A stretch of 43,671 bases of DNA from NCBI GenBank assembly GCA_944381615.1, contig CALWLT010000033.1, forward strand, positions 1 to 43,671. Reading direction: 5' to 3'. The notes beneath the pieces were generated by a model. That model saw only the letters and a list, made by a program, of their open reading frames with translations, made no database searches and was not told the origin of the DNA. Origin of the DNA: an uncultured Lachnospiraceae bacterium. GTDB lineage: Bacteria; Bacillota; Clostridia; Lachnospirales; Lachnospiraceae. The first letter of the stretch is position 1. Each line of letters opens with the position of its first letter. The translations under genes and the position numbers were made by a program. Positions 1 to 7,903 of the stretch are shown here, piece by piece.

Positions 1-1
1 A

Positions 2-1141
2 TCGGCCGGGACCGGAGCGGCAGTCGGAGAGGGCGGCGTATCGGCCACCGGAGCAGCAGTTGGAGCGGGCAGCGCGGGAAGCGGGGCGTCTCTGGGAAGT
101 GCGGCGGCCGGAAAGGGTGCGGCGGCTGTCACGGCGGCAGCCGGAAAAGCGGCGGCCGGGACCGCCACAGCCGCGGCGTTTTCCAAAGCGACGGCGGTTC
201 TGGCCGGGGTGGCCGTTCTGGGCGGCGCGTCGGTGGCCGGCGTTTACGTGGCCGGAAATGCCGGAAACCAGGCGGTTTCGCAGGAGGCGGTTCAGACGGC
301 GCAGGACGGAACCGGCCTGCCTAAAGGAGCGGGAAGCGCAGAAGGCGCGCAGCCGGGTTTGGAACAGGACGGATCCCAGCCGCAGGCCGGGGCGGATCGC
401 CTGATCCCGGATCCGGCGGAGGAGACCGTGGCGGTCGCCGGCATCAGCCGGGAACAGGAGGGCGCAGAAGCCGCATTTGAAAGAAATCAGGAGGCGCACC
501 GGGCATACGGGGCGTTTCTGGGAGGAAGCGATCAGTACACATCCTTCTATCTCGTCGATTTTAATCAGGATGGGGTGGACGAGATGATGGCCTATGACGG
601 ATATGAAGATGTCGAGTGCATTTTTGCCTATGTGAACGGGGCGGTTCAGGAGGCAAACCGGACGCGGCAGTACCTTCCGGTTCTTTATAATGAGCGGGAT
701 CGGCTGATTTATTCCGGCGGATATCCCGGCGCTTCGGATGGGGAATATTACGCGTACGTCGCGTCGTTTGACGGATCCGGGGTAACGATTCTGGATGAGT
801 GGGGCCATGCGGCGGCCGCGCTTATGCTTGAGGATGACAACGTGTGGGAGCGCAGCGGCCTGATGTATCCGGAGCCGATGGCCGCTTCGTATGAGGAATA
901 TGCGCAGGCGATTGAAGGATATCTGGCAGCGGAAGAAGGATTTGCCGATGAGTCCCGGATACAGTCCTGCCGGGAGCAATGCCTGAACGAGGAAAATTAT
1001 GCGGAGTACCAAAGCGCCTGGGAAGAGATGCGCGCGTATGATGAGAAATACAGCCTTTCGGATACGGCGCTCTGGAAGGTTCCCGGTGTTTTTGTCCCAA
1101 CCGGCGAATATCTCTGGTCGCTTAATCAGAGCGGGAGCTGA
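2..1141 (+). CDS. Membrane-anchored protein with extracytoplasmic D-x-N-x-D-G-x-D-E domain (5' truncated; probable sigma-factor fusion paralogue)
   Basis: The reading frame is open to the left edge, so the N-terminus lies outside the window. What is visible (379 codons) is an Ala/Gly-rich low-complexity stretch, one hydrophobic segment (around 'AVLAGVAVLGGASVAGVYVA'), a Gln/Gly/Pro-rich linker and a C-terminal domain of about 220 residues. That domain carries 'DFNQDGVDEMM', an EF-hand-like acidic loop, then 'LPVLYNERDRLIYSGGY' and 'LMYPEPMAASYEEY'. The next gene matches it segment by segment from the membrane span to the C-terminus, so the pair are tandem paralogues. By analogy the missing N-terminus is probably a sigma-70-like module, but this cannot be seen. 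Predicted topology is cytoplasmic N-terminus, single span, external sensor or binding domain. Function unknown. Confidence 0.75.
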   Translation, partial: SAGTGAAVGEGGVSATGAAVGAGSAGSGASLGSAAAGKGAAAVTAAAGKAAAGTATAAAFSKATAVLAGVAVLGGASVAGVYVAGNAGNQAVSQEAVQTAQDGTGLPKGAGSAEGAQPGLEQDGSQPQAGADRLIPDPAEETVAVAGISREQEGAEAAFERNQEAHRAYGAFLGGSDQYTSFYLVDFNQDGVDEMMAYDGYEDVECIFAYVNGAVQEANRTRQYLPVLYNERDRLIYSGGYPGASDGEYYAYVASFDGSGVTILDEWGHAAAALMLEDDNVWERSGLMYPEPMAASYEEYAQAIEGYLAAEEGFADESRIQSCREQCLNEENYAEYQSAWEEMRAYDEKYSLSDTALWKVPGVFVPTGEYLWSLNQSGS

Positions 1142-1199
1142 AAGATGTGAAAAAAAGGACATGGAACAATAAAAAAGGAACGGGAGAAGGGCGGAAACA

Positions 1200-3230
1200 G
1201 TGAGTGAAAGAAATCCGGTAAAGGGCGGACAGAAAACAGAAACGGAGAGTCTTGCGGCCGGGATCCGGGCGGGAAATCCGGAGGCATTTGAGCGGTTCTA
1301 CCGGCAGACGGTGCGGCTGATTTATTTTCATGCGCGCGCCCTGTCGGGGAGCGACGGGGCGGCCTGGAATCTGGTGCGGGATACGTATAGAACGGCCTGG
1401 AACGGCATTGATCAGCTGCGGGAGGATGGAAAAGCCGTGTCCTGGCTGACGGAGATCGCGCTTCAGCTGGGACATAAGCAGGCGGCAGAGCGCCGGGAGG
1501 CTTTTTTGGACGAGGAAGAGGAAGCGTTTCTGGAGACGCTTCCGGAGGAAGAAAGCCGTCTTTCGGAAATGCCGGCGGATCGGAAAGAAACCATTTTGCT
1601 GATCCGGGAGGAGATTCAGAAGCTTCCGTCTCTGCAGCAGGCGGCGGTCATCGCATATTATGTGGATCAGATGACGGTCGGACAGATTGCCCGCGCCGCC
1701 GGGTGCAGCGAGGGGATGATCCGGAGCCGGTTAAACAGCGCGGGGCGCTCTGTTCAGGCCGGGCTTTTGAAAAAAGAGCGGGAGACGGGCGAGGCGCTTT
1801 TCAGCCTGACAGCGCCGCTTCTGGTAAAGGCGCTGCATGAGGCCTTTACGGAAGTGCGCGTCACGCCGGCGCAGACGGCCCTGATCTGGAACGGCGTGGC
1901 GGCGGAAACCGGGATTGCTGCCGGAGAGTGCGGCGCGTCTGCGGCTGGCGTCGGTAGGGCTGCAAAAGGCAGTGTGTCTGCGGGACGTGCGGAGGTTTCT
2001 GATAAAACGGCCGGAAAACCGGCCGGTCCGTCATTTTCCAGAGTGGCGGCGATTCTGGCCGTTGTGGCCGTTTTAGGAGGCGCGGCGGCCGTGGGGATTC
2101 ATATGGCCGGAAATGCCGGAAAGAAGGAAGCTTCCCGGGAGGCGGTTCAGACGGCGCAGGGCGGGACAGAGGCCGGCCTGGTCGGGGAGACGAAAGCCGC
2201 GGGAAGCGGGCAGCCGGGTCCGGAGAATGCCGGGTCGGAGCAGCCTGCCGGGTCAGGGAACCGGACGGAAGGGGCAGCAGAAGGACTGCCTGCCGGGTCG
2301 GAGAGCCTGCCGGCGGGGGCGCCGGGCGCATCGTCTGCCGGGTCAGAGAGCCTGCCGGCAGGGGCGCCGGGAGCGCCGTCTGCCGGGTCAGAGAGTCTGC
2401 CGGCGGGGACGCCGGGCACACAGCCTGCCGGAACGGAGAGTCTGCCTGCAGGGACGCCGGGCACACAGCCTGCCGGGGCAGAGCATCTGGCAGCAGAGAC
2501 ATCGGAGGAACCGTCTGCCGCGTCCGGCGTCAGCCGGGAGCAGGAGGACGGGGAGACGCTTTTGCAGAGGAAAAACCGGGAAGCGCACCGGGCATACGGG
2601 GCCCATCTGCAGAGCCATGCGGCGTATATGTCATTTTATCTCTTCGATCTCAATCAGGACGGAATCGATGAGCTGTTTGTCATGGACAGTTCCATCCGAT
2701 CGGAGTGTGTTTTCGCTTATGTGGACGGTTCCGTAAAGGAGATCTGCCGGGCGGTTCATGAACTTCCGCTTCTTTACAATGAGAGGGAGCAGCTGCTTTA
2801 TTCCGGGGGATATGTCGGTTCTCAGTCAGAAAGCTATGATGCGTTTGTTTTGTCTTTTGACGGGACAGAAGGCACGATCCTGGACGAGTGGCATCACGGG
2901 GCGGACAGCGGGGAATCGGATGCGGCCAACGTGTGGTACTCCGGCGATCTGATGTATCCGGAACCGCTGGCCGCTTCGTATGAGGACTATAAGGCGAGAG
3001 TGGAAGCGTACCTCAGCGGCCTGATAGCGTCCGGAGTCGGTTCTTCTTTCGTGGAGGAATACCGGGAGAACAGCCTGAGCGAAGCAGATTATGAAGAATA
3101 CCGGCTTGCCTGGGAAGAGTTGCGCAGGTACGACGAAACATACAGCCTTTCGGATTCAAAGCTCTGGGAGGAACCGGGCGTTTATATTTCAAACAGCGAG
3201 GAGAATGTCCGGCCGCTTTTGCAGGAATAA
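1200..3230 (+). CDS. Sigma-70 family (ECF-like) factor fused to a transmembrane anchor and extracytoplasmic domain
   Basis: 676 residues from a GTG start preceded by GGGAGAAGG at 1182-1190. Residues about 25-100 look like sigma region 2 ('NPEAFERFYRQTVRLIYFHA'). Residues about 135-195 are a clear region 4 with a helix-turn-helix ('LPSLQQAAVIAYYVDQMTVG', then 'IARAAGCSEGMIRSRL'). A low-complexity Ala/Gly section leads to one membrane span at about 281-301, a linker containing four 15-residue repeats (364-423), and an external domain with 'DLNQDGIDEL' at 483-492. ECF factors are usually under 250 residues and soluble, with a separate anti-sigma protein. Here the factor itself appears membrane-tethered, suggesting release by proteolysis or control in cis (inference). 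It could instead be a retired sigma domain used for membrane-proximal DNA binding. The paralogue upstream and the secreted protein downstream share the external motif. Confidence 0.8.
   Translation: MSERNPVKGGQKTETESLAAGIRAGNPEAFERFYRQTVRLIYFHARALSGSDGAAWNLVRDTYRTAWNGIDQLREDGKAVSWLTEIALQLGHKQAAERREAFLDEEEEAFLETLPEEESRLSEMPADRKETILLIREEIQKLPSLQQAAVIAYYVDQMTVGQIARAAGCSEGMIRSRLNSAGRSVQAGLLKKERETGEALFSLTAPLLVKALHEAFTEVRVTPAQTALIWNGVAAETGIAAGECGASAAGVGRAAKGSVSAGRAEVSDKTAGKPAGPSFSRVAAILAVVAVLGGAAAVGIHMAGNAGKKEASREAVQTAQGGTEAGLVGETKAAGSGQPGPENAGSEQPAGSGNRTEGAAEGLPAGSESLPAGAPGASSAGSESLPAGAPGAPSAGSESLPAGTPGTQPAGTESLPAGTPGTQPAGAEHLAAETSEEPSAASGVSREQEDGETLLQRKNREAHRAYGAHLQSHAAYMSFYLFDLNQDGIDELFVMDSSIRSECVFAYVDGSVKEICRAVHELPLLYNEREQLLYSGGYVGSQSESYDAFVLSFDGTEGTILDEWHHGADSGESDAANVWYSGDLMYPEPLAASYEDYKARVEAYLSGLIASGVGSSFVEEYRENSLSEADYEEYRLAWEELRRYDETYSLSDSKLWEEPGVYISNSEENVRPLLQE
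2289..2489 (+). repeat. 45-bp in-frame tandem repeat (four copies plus a partial)
   Basis: Four 45-bp units, each encoding a 15-residue unit of the type SAGSESLPAGAPGAP, followed by a partial fifth unit. They form the Pro/Ala/Gly/Ser linker between the membrane span and the external domain of the sigma-fusion protein. The paralogue upstream lacks this block, so the array expanded after duplication. Unit length keeps the frame, so copy number would change only spacer length. Confidence 0.9.
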
Positions 3231-3264
3231 CATGGCGGATGGCAGTGGAAAAAAGGAGAGGAAT

Positions 3265-4749
3265 ATGAAACAGGGAAAACGTCTGACGGCCGTTCTGACG
3301 GCGGCCTGTCTGTGCCTGCTCGGGATGCCGGGGGATCCGGCGCTGGCTGCCGCGGGAAATGCCGCGCAGGGCAGTGAAACCGTTTCGGCAGAGCCGGCAG
3401 CGGATCCGGAGTTTCGGAGCCAGTGGCTGAAAATGAACGGGGAGCTTTATTATATTCAGGCGGACGGAACCATCCGGACCGGAACCTTCCGCCTGGGGAA
3501 ACGCACGTTTCAGACGGATGAAAAAGGGGTTCTGACGGGGGTTTCCTATAACCGGGACGATGCGTTTTACGAAGAGGACCGGGCTTATTTTGGCGGGGAC
3601 AGCCTGTACGCGGCAAATCCGGATGGCGGGAACCGGCAGCAGCTCTGGTCGGAGAACGTAAACCGGGAAGGAGATCCGGATGCAGTCGACTGCGTGTGGG
3701 TGGAAAACGGACGGATTTATTTTTACTATTTTGGCACCCTGTACAGCATGAATCCGGACGGCAGCCAGCAAACGGAGCTGAAGCTGCGGGGAAACGGGAT
3801 CGTGTTTGAGGATGCGGAGGATCTGTGCATTCAGGACGGGGTTATCTATCTTACCTCGTCGGATCCGGAATACGGGACCGGACGGTTTGCCGCGTTTGAC
3901 AGCGGAGGAAACCGCCTGCCGTATCCGGAAGCGGTTTTCGGCGGCTGTCCGGATCAGCTTCAGGTGGAAGACGGCTGGATGTATTTTCTGCAGACAGAGG
4001 ACGGCCTGCACTACGGGCCGGAGGCATGCGACGGGTTTCTGTACCGGGCGTCTCTGACGGACTCGCGGATCCAGCAGATTACAGAAGAAAAAATCGACTC
4101 CTATTTTGTGTACGGCGACACGGCATACTGTATGCAGAATGGCGCGATGATCCGGGTTTCTGTCTCGTCCGCTGCGGCCGCATCGCAGGAAAATCAGAAT
4201 CAGTTCTGGGCGGATCCGGAAGCGTATTACGAGAATTTCGCGGAGTCGGAGCTGCGTTCTGCGTACGGCAGCTCCTCGTGGGCACAAGGCGGTACTCTGT
4301 CGGAGGGAATTCTGGGCTACGCCGTGGAAAATATTGATCAAGAGGCGACGGATGAGCTGGCGGTAGTGCGTCTGAAAGCGCAAAACGGAGGCTATTCGGT
4401 TGTTCTGGATGTGTACCGGATGTTTGCCGGTCGCGTCGTGAAACTGGGCGAGTGCGTTCTGGGACCGGCCAGTCAGTCCGGACAGCACGGAGAGGCCAAG
4501 GTAATTCTGGGACGGCTGGGGGCGTATTGGACGATCCAGTACGGCTGGCGCACCTGGGCGGACGGACAGGAGGCTTTCGGCGGGATTTCGTGGGATTCTG
4601 TGTATGGCTGCCAGTTTGAGAGCCATTATCTGTCTCATGTGGTAGAGTGGGACGATCGGTATATTCCGGAAAGCGCGGGCACGGAATACGCAAACAGCGC
4701 TCTGATGGAAGCCGGAGAGGCGAAAACGCTGTTTCAGGTAAGCTGGTAA
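3265..4749 (+). CDS. Secreted protein with cell-wall-binding-like repeat and DUF5050-like repeats
   Basis: 494 residues from ATG 3265, chosen because AAAAGGAGAGG lies just upstream and because it opens directly into a signal peptide ('MKQGKRLTAVLTAACLCLLG', cleavage near ALAA). An in-frame ATG at 3232 would put charged residues before the signal and has no good ribosome site. After the signal comes 'WLKMNGELYYIQADGTI', typical of glucan/choline-binding-like repeats. Several blocks follow of the form 'LYAANPDGGNRQQLW', 'LYSMNPDGSQQTELKLR' and 'DDAFYEEDRAYFGGDSLY', resembling DUF5050/beta-propeller-like repeats. The C-terminal third has 'ENIDQEATDELAVVRLK', related in pattern to the acidic motif in the two upstream proteins. 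It begins 34 bases after the sigma-fusion gene, so it is probably co-transcribed. No catalytic motif seen; exact role unknown. Confidence 0.75.
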   Translation: MKQGKRLTAVLTAACLCLLGMPGDPALAAAGNAAQGSETVSAEPAADPEFRSQWLKMNGELYYIQADGTIRTGTFRLGKRTFQTDEKGVLTGVSYNRDDAFYEEDRAYFGGDSLYAANPDGGNRQQLWSENVNREGDPDAVDCVWVENGRIYFYYFGTLYSMNPDGSQQTELKLRGNGIVFEDAEDLCIQDGVIYLTSSDPEYGTGRFAAFDSGGNRLPYPEAVFGGCPDQLQVEDGWMYFLQTEDGLHYGPEACDGFLYRASLTDSRIQQITEEKIDSYFVYGDTAYCMQNGAMIRVSVSSAAAASQENQNQFWADPEAYYENFAESELRSAYGSSSWAQGGTLSEGILGYAVENIDQEATDELAVVRLKAQNGGYSVVLDVYRMFAGRVVKLGECVLGPASQSGQHGEAKVILGRLGAYWTIQYGWRTWADGQEAFGGISWDSVYGCQFESHYLSHVVEWDDRYIPESAGTEYANSALMEAGEAKTLFQVSW

Positions 4750-4787
4750 GCGCGCCGGGAAACGTGCGGATAAATTGTTTGAAGAAG

Positions 4788-4833
4788 CAGGGGAAAACCG
4801 GGTCTGGGTGGCCGGGGAGTCCCCTGTTTTTTT
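4788..4833 (+). terminator. Rho-independent terminator after the secreted protein gene
   Basis: CAGGGGA at 4788-4794 pairs with TCCCCTG at 4820-4826, and an inner CCGG pair strengthens the stem. Seven T residues follow at 4827-4833. It closes the 1-4.7 kb cluster. Confidence 0.7.
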
Positions 4834-4913
4834 GAGCAACAGATAAATCTGACGGAACAAGGGGGGATCGGATTTACGCATGAATCTCTATTAAAAAAAC
4901 CGCCCGGATCGGA

Positions 4914-4942
4914 TTGACAACGGCTTTAAAAAGGAGTATGAT
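4914..4942 (+). promoter_or_regulatory. Sigma-A type promoter of the metal-efflux operon
   Basis: Perfect -35 TTGACA at 4914-4919, a 17-base spacer, and -10 TATGAT at 4937-4942. Transcription should begin near 4949, about 165 bases before the HMA-domain gene. Confidence 0.8.
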
Positions 4943-4950
4943 GAAACCAA

Positions 4951-4972
4951 CAATTAAACAAGTGCTTAATTG
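4951..4972 (+). promoter_or_regulatory. Inverted-repeat operator at the metal-efflux transcription start
   Basis: CAATTAA (4951-4957) and TTAATTG (4966-4972) are perfect 7-base arms around an 8-base centre, placed on the expected transcription start. An AT-rich dyad in this position before a Zn/Cd ATPase is typical of ArsR/SmtB (CadC/CzrA-type) repressor sites. No such repressor gene is in the window, so the regulator assignment is inference. Confidence 0.6.
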
Positions 4973-5113
4973 AAGAAATGTTCGGATGTCCGCCGGACGG
5001 GAGGATCAGAAGAGGCGGACGAAGCCGGACAAAGCAAATGGCCGGCAGCCGGATGAAGAATGTTCCGGGCGGCCGGAAAGGACGAAGGCAGAAAAAGCCG
5101 GAAAGGAAGGAAA

Positions 5114-5335
5114 ATGATGAAGAAGACGTATAAGATTGATGTGGACTGCGCGAACTGCGCCAACAAGATGGAGGAGGCGGCGCGCCGGACGGCCGGCGTG
5201 AAGGAGGCGGTCGTGAACTTTATGACACTGAAGATGAATGTGGAGTTTGAGGAGGGAGCGGATCCGAAAGCGGTCATGCAGGAGGTTCGCGCAAACTGCA
5301 AGAAGGTAGAGGACGACTGCGAGATTTTCCTGTAA
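5114..5335 (+). CDS. Free-standing HMA-domain heavy-metal-binding protein
   Basis: 73 residues, starting at ATG 5114 after AAGGAAGG; an upstream in-frame extension lacks a ribosome site. It is one heavy-metal-associated fold with 'DCANCANKMEEAAR', in which C-x-x-C (CANC) binds the metal, and ends in an acidic Cys-containing tail ('KKVEDDCEIF'). It lies 106 bases before a P1B ATPase that has no N-terminal HMA domain, so it probably acts in trans as metallochaperone or regulatory metal-binding domain for that pump. The family includes CopZ-like copper chaperones. The Asp before the CxxC and the partner's Zn/Cd-type motifs favour zinc, cadmium or lead over copper, but this is inference. Confidence 0.85.
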   Translation: MMKKTYKIDVDCANCANKMEEAARRTAGVKEAVVNFMTLKMNVEFEEGADPKAVMQEVRANCKKVEDDCEIFL

Positions 5336-5353
5336 AGGGCGCGGGAGCGCGGG

Positions 5354-5379
5354 GCCGGGGCCGCGGCAGCGGCCCCGGC
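5354..5379 (+). other. GC-rich intercistronic hairpin between HMA gene and ATPase
   Basis: GCCGGGGCCGC (5354-5364) pairs perfectly with GCGGCCCCGGC (5369-5379) around a GGCA loop. No T-run follows, so it is more likely an mRNA stability or processing element than a terminator. It could set a higher level of the small HMA protein relative to the pump. Confidence 0.6.
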
Positions 5380-5441
5380 GTGCGGAAGTGTTTTAGCAGG
5401 GATGCTTCCTGACGCGAAACGGCGCGGGAGAGGGCGAGACG

Positions 5442-7322
5442 ATGAACAAAAAGCAGAAAAAGATGCTGATTCGGATCCTGGCGGCGGCGGCCATGCTGAT
5501 CGCGCTGGGATTTGCGCCGGTTACAGGGCCGGCGAGATTTCTTCTGTATATGGTTCCGTATCTGACGGTCGGTTACGATATCCTGATCAAGGCGTTTAAG
5601 GGGATCCGGAACCGCCAGGTGTTTGACGAGTGTTTCCTGATGGCGGTGGCCACGGTGGGCGCGGTGGCGCTGGCGCTTTACGAGCAGAGCGGCGACTACA
5701 CGGAAGCGATCGCGGTCATGCTGTTTTATCAGATTGGCGAGTGGTTCCAGAGCTATGCGGTCGGCAAAAGCCGCCGCAATATCAGCGAGCTGATGGACAT
5801 CCGTCCGGACTATGCCAATGTGGAGCAGGACGGCACGCTGGAGCGGGTCGATCCGGATGAGGTGGAGATCGGCAGCGTGATTGTGGTGCAGCCGGGCGAG
5901 AAGGTGCCGATTGACGGCACGGTCACGGAGGGTGTCTCGACGCTCAATACCAGCGCCCTGACCGGCGAGAGCCTGCCGCGGGACGTGAAGGCGGGCGATG
6001 CGATCATCAGCGGCTGCATCAACATGACCGGCGTGCTGAAGATCCGCACGGAAAAAGAATTCGGCGAGTCGACGGTCTCCCGGATTCTGGATCTGGTGGA
6101 GAATGCCAGCTCCCGCAAGTCAAAATCGGAAGATTTTATCTCGAAATTTGCCCGCGTCTACACGCCGGCCGTCTGCTATGCGGCGCTGGCTCTGGCGTTC
6201 CTGCCGCCGGTCGTGCGGATGCTGGCGTTTGGCGTTCCGGCGCAGTGGGGGACCTGGATTTACCGGGCGCTGACCTTCCTGGTCATCAGCTGCCCCTGCG
6301 CGCTGGTTATCAGCATTCCCTTGAGCTTTTTTGCCGGGATCGGCGGCGCGAGCCGGGAGGGCGTCCTGATCAAAGGCTCCAATTATCTGGAGACGCTTTC
6401 GCAGACGAGGACGGTAGTTTTTGACAAGACCGGCACCCTGACGCAGGGCGTCTTCGAGGTCAACGGCATCCATCACAGCGAGCTGGAGAATGAGCGGCTT
6501 TTAGAGTATGCGGCGCTGGCGGAGAGCGCGTCCTCCCATCCGATCAGCCTCAGCCTGCAGCGGGCGTATGGAAAAGAGATCGACCGCTCCCGCGTGACGG
6601 AGATCCAGGAGCTGAGCGGCAACGGCGTGACGGCCCGGGTGGACGGCGTTTCGGTGGCCGCCGGAAACGAGAAACTGATGGATCGCCTGGGGATCCCCTT
6701 TATCCGCTGCCACAGCGTGGGAACTATCATTCACATGGCGATCGACGGGAAATACGCCGGACACATCGTGATTTCGGACGTGATCAAGCCGCATGCGAAG
6801 GAGGCTATCCGCGCGCTGCGCGCAGCCGGGGTGCGAAAGCTTGTCATGCTGACGGGCGATCGGAAAAGCGTTGCGGATCAGGTCGCGTCGCAGCTGGGGT
6901 TAGATGAGGTGTACAGCGAACTGCTTCCGGCGGATAAGGTAGAAAAGGTGGAGGCGCTTCTGCAGGGGAAGCCGGAGAAGGAGAAGCTGGCCTTTGTGGG
7001 GGACGGCATCAATGACGCGCCGGTGCTCAGGCGGGCGGATATCGGCATCGCCATGGGCGCCATGGGATCGGACGCAGCCATTGAGGCGGCGGACGTGGTG
7101 CTGATGGACGACGATCCGCTGCAGATTGCAAAGGCCATCCGCATCTCCCGCAAATGCCTGGGGATCGTGTATCAGAATATCGTGTTTGCCATTGGGATCA
7201 AGCTGATCTGCCTGCTTTTGGGCGCGGTTGGCATCGCCAATATGTGGCTGGCGATTTTTGCCGATGTGGGCGTGATGATTCTGGCGGTGTTAAACGCCAT
7301 CCGCGCGCTGTTTGCGAAATAA
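5442..7322 (+). CDS. zntA: P1B-type heavy-metal translocating ATPase (Zn/Cd/Pb type)
   Basis: 626 residues. Visible P-type motifs in order: actuator 'TGES'; the metal-site 'SCPCALVISIPLS' with C284-P-C286; phosphorylation site 'DKTGTLTQG' with D328; the 'SSHPIS' His-Pro nucleotide-binding motif; 'MLTGD'; and 'GDGINDAPVL' near residue 520. The CPC followed by Ser/Ile-Pro and the overall pattern fit the CadA/ZntA branch that exports Zn(II), Cd(II) or Pb(II) across the cytoplasmic membrane. The usual N-terminal HMA domain is absent: the protein enters its first membrane helix within about 10 residues, and the HMA is encoded separately upstream. Start ATG 5442 follows GGGAGAGGGCGAG. The operon is probably derepressed by metal through the upstream operator. 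Confidence 0.93.
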   Translation: MNKKQKKMLIRILAAAAMLIALGFAPVTGPARFLLYMVPYLTVGYDILIKAFKGIRNRQVFDECFLMAVATVGAVALALYEQSGDYTEAIAVMLFYQIGEWFQSYAVGKSRRNISELMDIRPDYANVEQDGTLERVDPDEVEIGSVIVVQPGEKVPIDGTVTEGVSTLNTSALTGESLPRDVKAGDAIISGCINMTGVLKIRTEKEFGESTVSRILDLVENASSRKSKSEDFISKFARVYTPAVCYAALALAFLPPVVRMLAFGVPAQWGTWIYRALTFLVISCPCALVISIPLSFFAGIGGASREGVLIKGSNYLETLSQTRTVVFDKTGTLTQGVFEVNGIHHSELENERLLEYAALAESASSHPISLSLQRAYGKEIDRSRVTEIQELSGNGVTARVDGVSVAAGNEKLMDRLGIPFIRCHSVGTIIHMAIDGKYAGHIVISDVIKPHAKEAIRALRAAGVRKLVMLTGDRKSVADQVASQLGLDEVYSELLPADKVEKVEALLQGKPEKEKLAFVGDGINDAPVLRRADIGIAMGAMGSDAAIEAADVVLMDDDPLQIAKAIRISRKCLGIVYQNIVFAIGIKLICLLLGAVGIANMWLAIFADVGVMILAVLNAIRALFAK

Positions 7323-7340
7323 ACGGGACGGAAGACGGGT

Positions 7341-7384
7341 AAAAAAAGCAGCGGAGAACCAGGGGAAAACGCGGTTCTCCGCTG
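7341..7384. terminator. Bidirectional terminator between ATPase and VOC gene
   Basis: CAGCGGAGAACC (7349-7360) pairs with GGTTCTCCGCTG (7373-7384), a perfect 12-bp stem. The A-run at 7341-7347 gives seven U residues directly after the stem for minus-strand transcripts. On the plus strand a T-run comes about 10 bases later, so termination is best in the VOC gene direction and plausible in the other. Confidence 0.85.
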
Positions 7385-7430
7385 TCTGCATCTGTTTTTT
7401 GCGCCTGTGTTTTCCGCTGCCGGCGCTTCT

Positions 7431-7778
7431 CTACTTTCTCAGGATGTGGATGGCGAAGCCGCCGAATTCGCCGTCCAGGTAAATATTTTTCAGCGTTCCG
7501 TCTTCATTGTAGGCGGCGGTGTCCATGTTGAAGGAAAAGCCTTTTTCCTTCAGTTCTGCCATGGCGTCCTCTACGGAGTCGGTTTTCATGGCGATGTGGC
7601 CGTTGGTTCCCAGGTACGGGTATTTCATACATTCAAAATAGGGGCCGGCAAAATCGGATTTGTCGCCCTGGCGCGGCTCCAGATTGAGGAGCGTGCACAG
7701 CAGAGTTACCAGTTTCTTTGCTTCTTCTTCGTTCGGCGTGTTGATGCCGACGTGTTCCAGCGTAAATTTGCATTTCAT
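7431..7778 (-). CDS. VOC (glyoxalase/dioxygenase-fold) family protein
   Basis: 115 residues from an ATG at 7778 preceded by AAAGGAGAAGG; an upstream in-frame start would add 19 basic residues with no ribosome site. The sequence shows the single VOC module: 'LEHVGINTPNEEEAKKL' at the start, 'GHIAMKTDSVEDAM' in the middle and 'GGFAIHILRK' at the end. From memory, this subfamily resembles the C-terminal VOC domain fused to some clostridial KDPG/KHG aldolases, here as a separate gene. Substrate is unknown. Possible metal-ligand positions are the first His, the His of GHIA and the C-terminal His. Monocistronic, with its own terminator. Confidence 0.8.
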   Translation of the reverse strand: MKCKFTLEHVGINTPNEEEAKKLVTLLCTLLNLEPRQGDKSDFAGPYFECMKYPYLGTNGHIAMKTDSVEDAMAELKEKGFSFNMDTAAYNEDGTLKNIYLDGEFGGFAIHILRK

Positions 7779-7903
7779 GGAAATCCTTCTCCTTTCGTTT
7801 CTGCTGAGGAAAGCGTTTCGTTTCTGTTGAGTCAAGCTTCTGAAATTGATTTTATCATGAATTCTGGCGTTTTGCCAGATCAGAAAACGCGATCCGTGCC
7901 AAC

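Noticed and set aside
3013..4881. Long minus-strand open frame (over 600 codons) opposite the secreted protein gene
   Set aside because: Arg/Pro/Ile-rich with no domain, and opposite a gene with signal peptide, ribosome site and family repeats. GC-rich codon use leaves antisense frames open.
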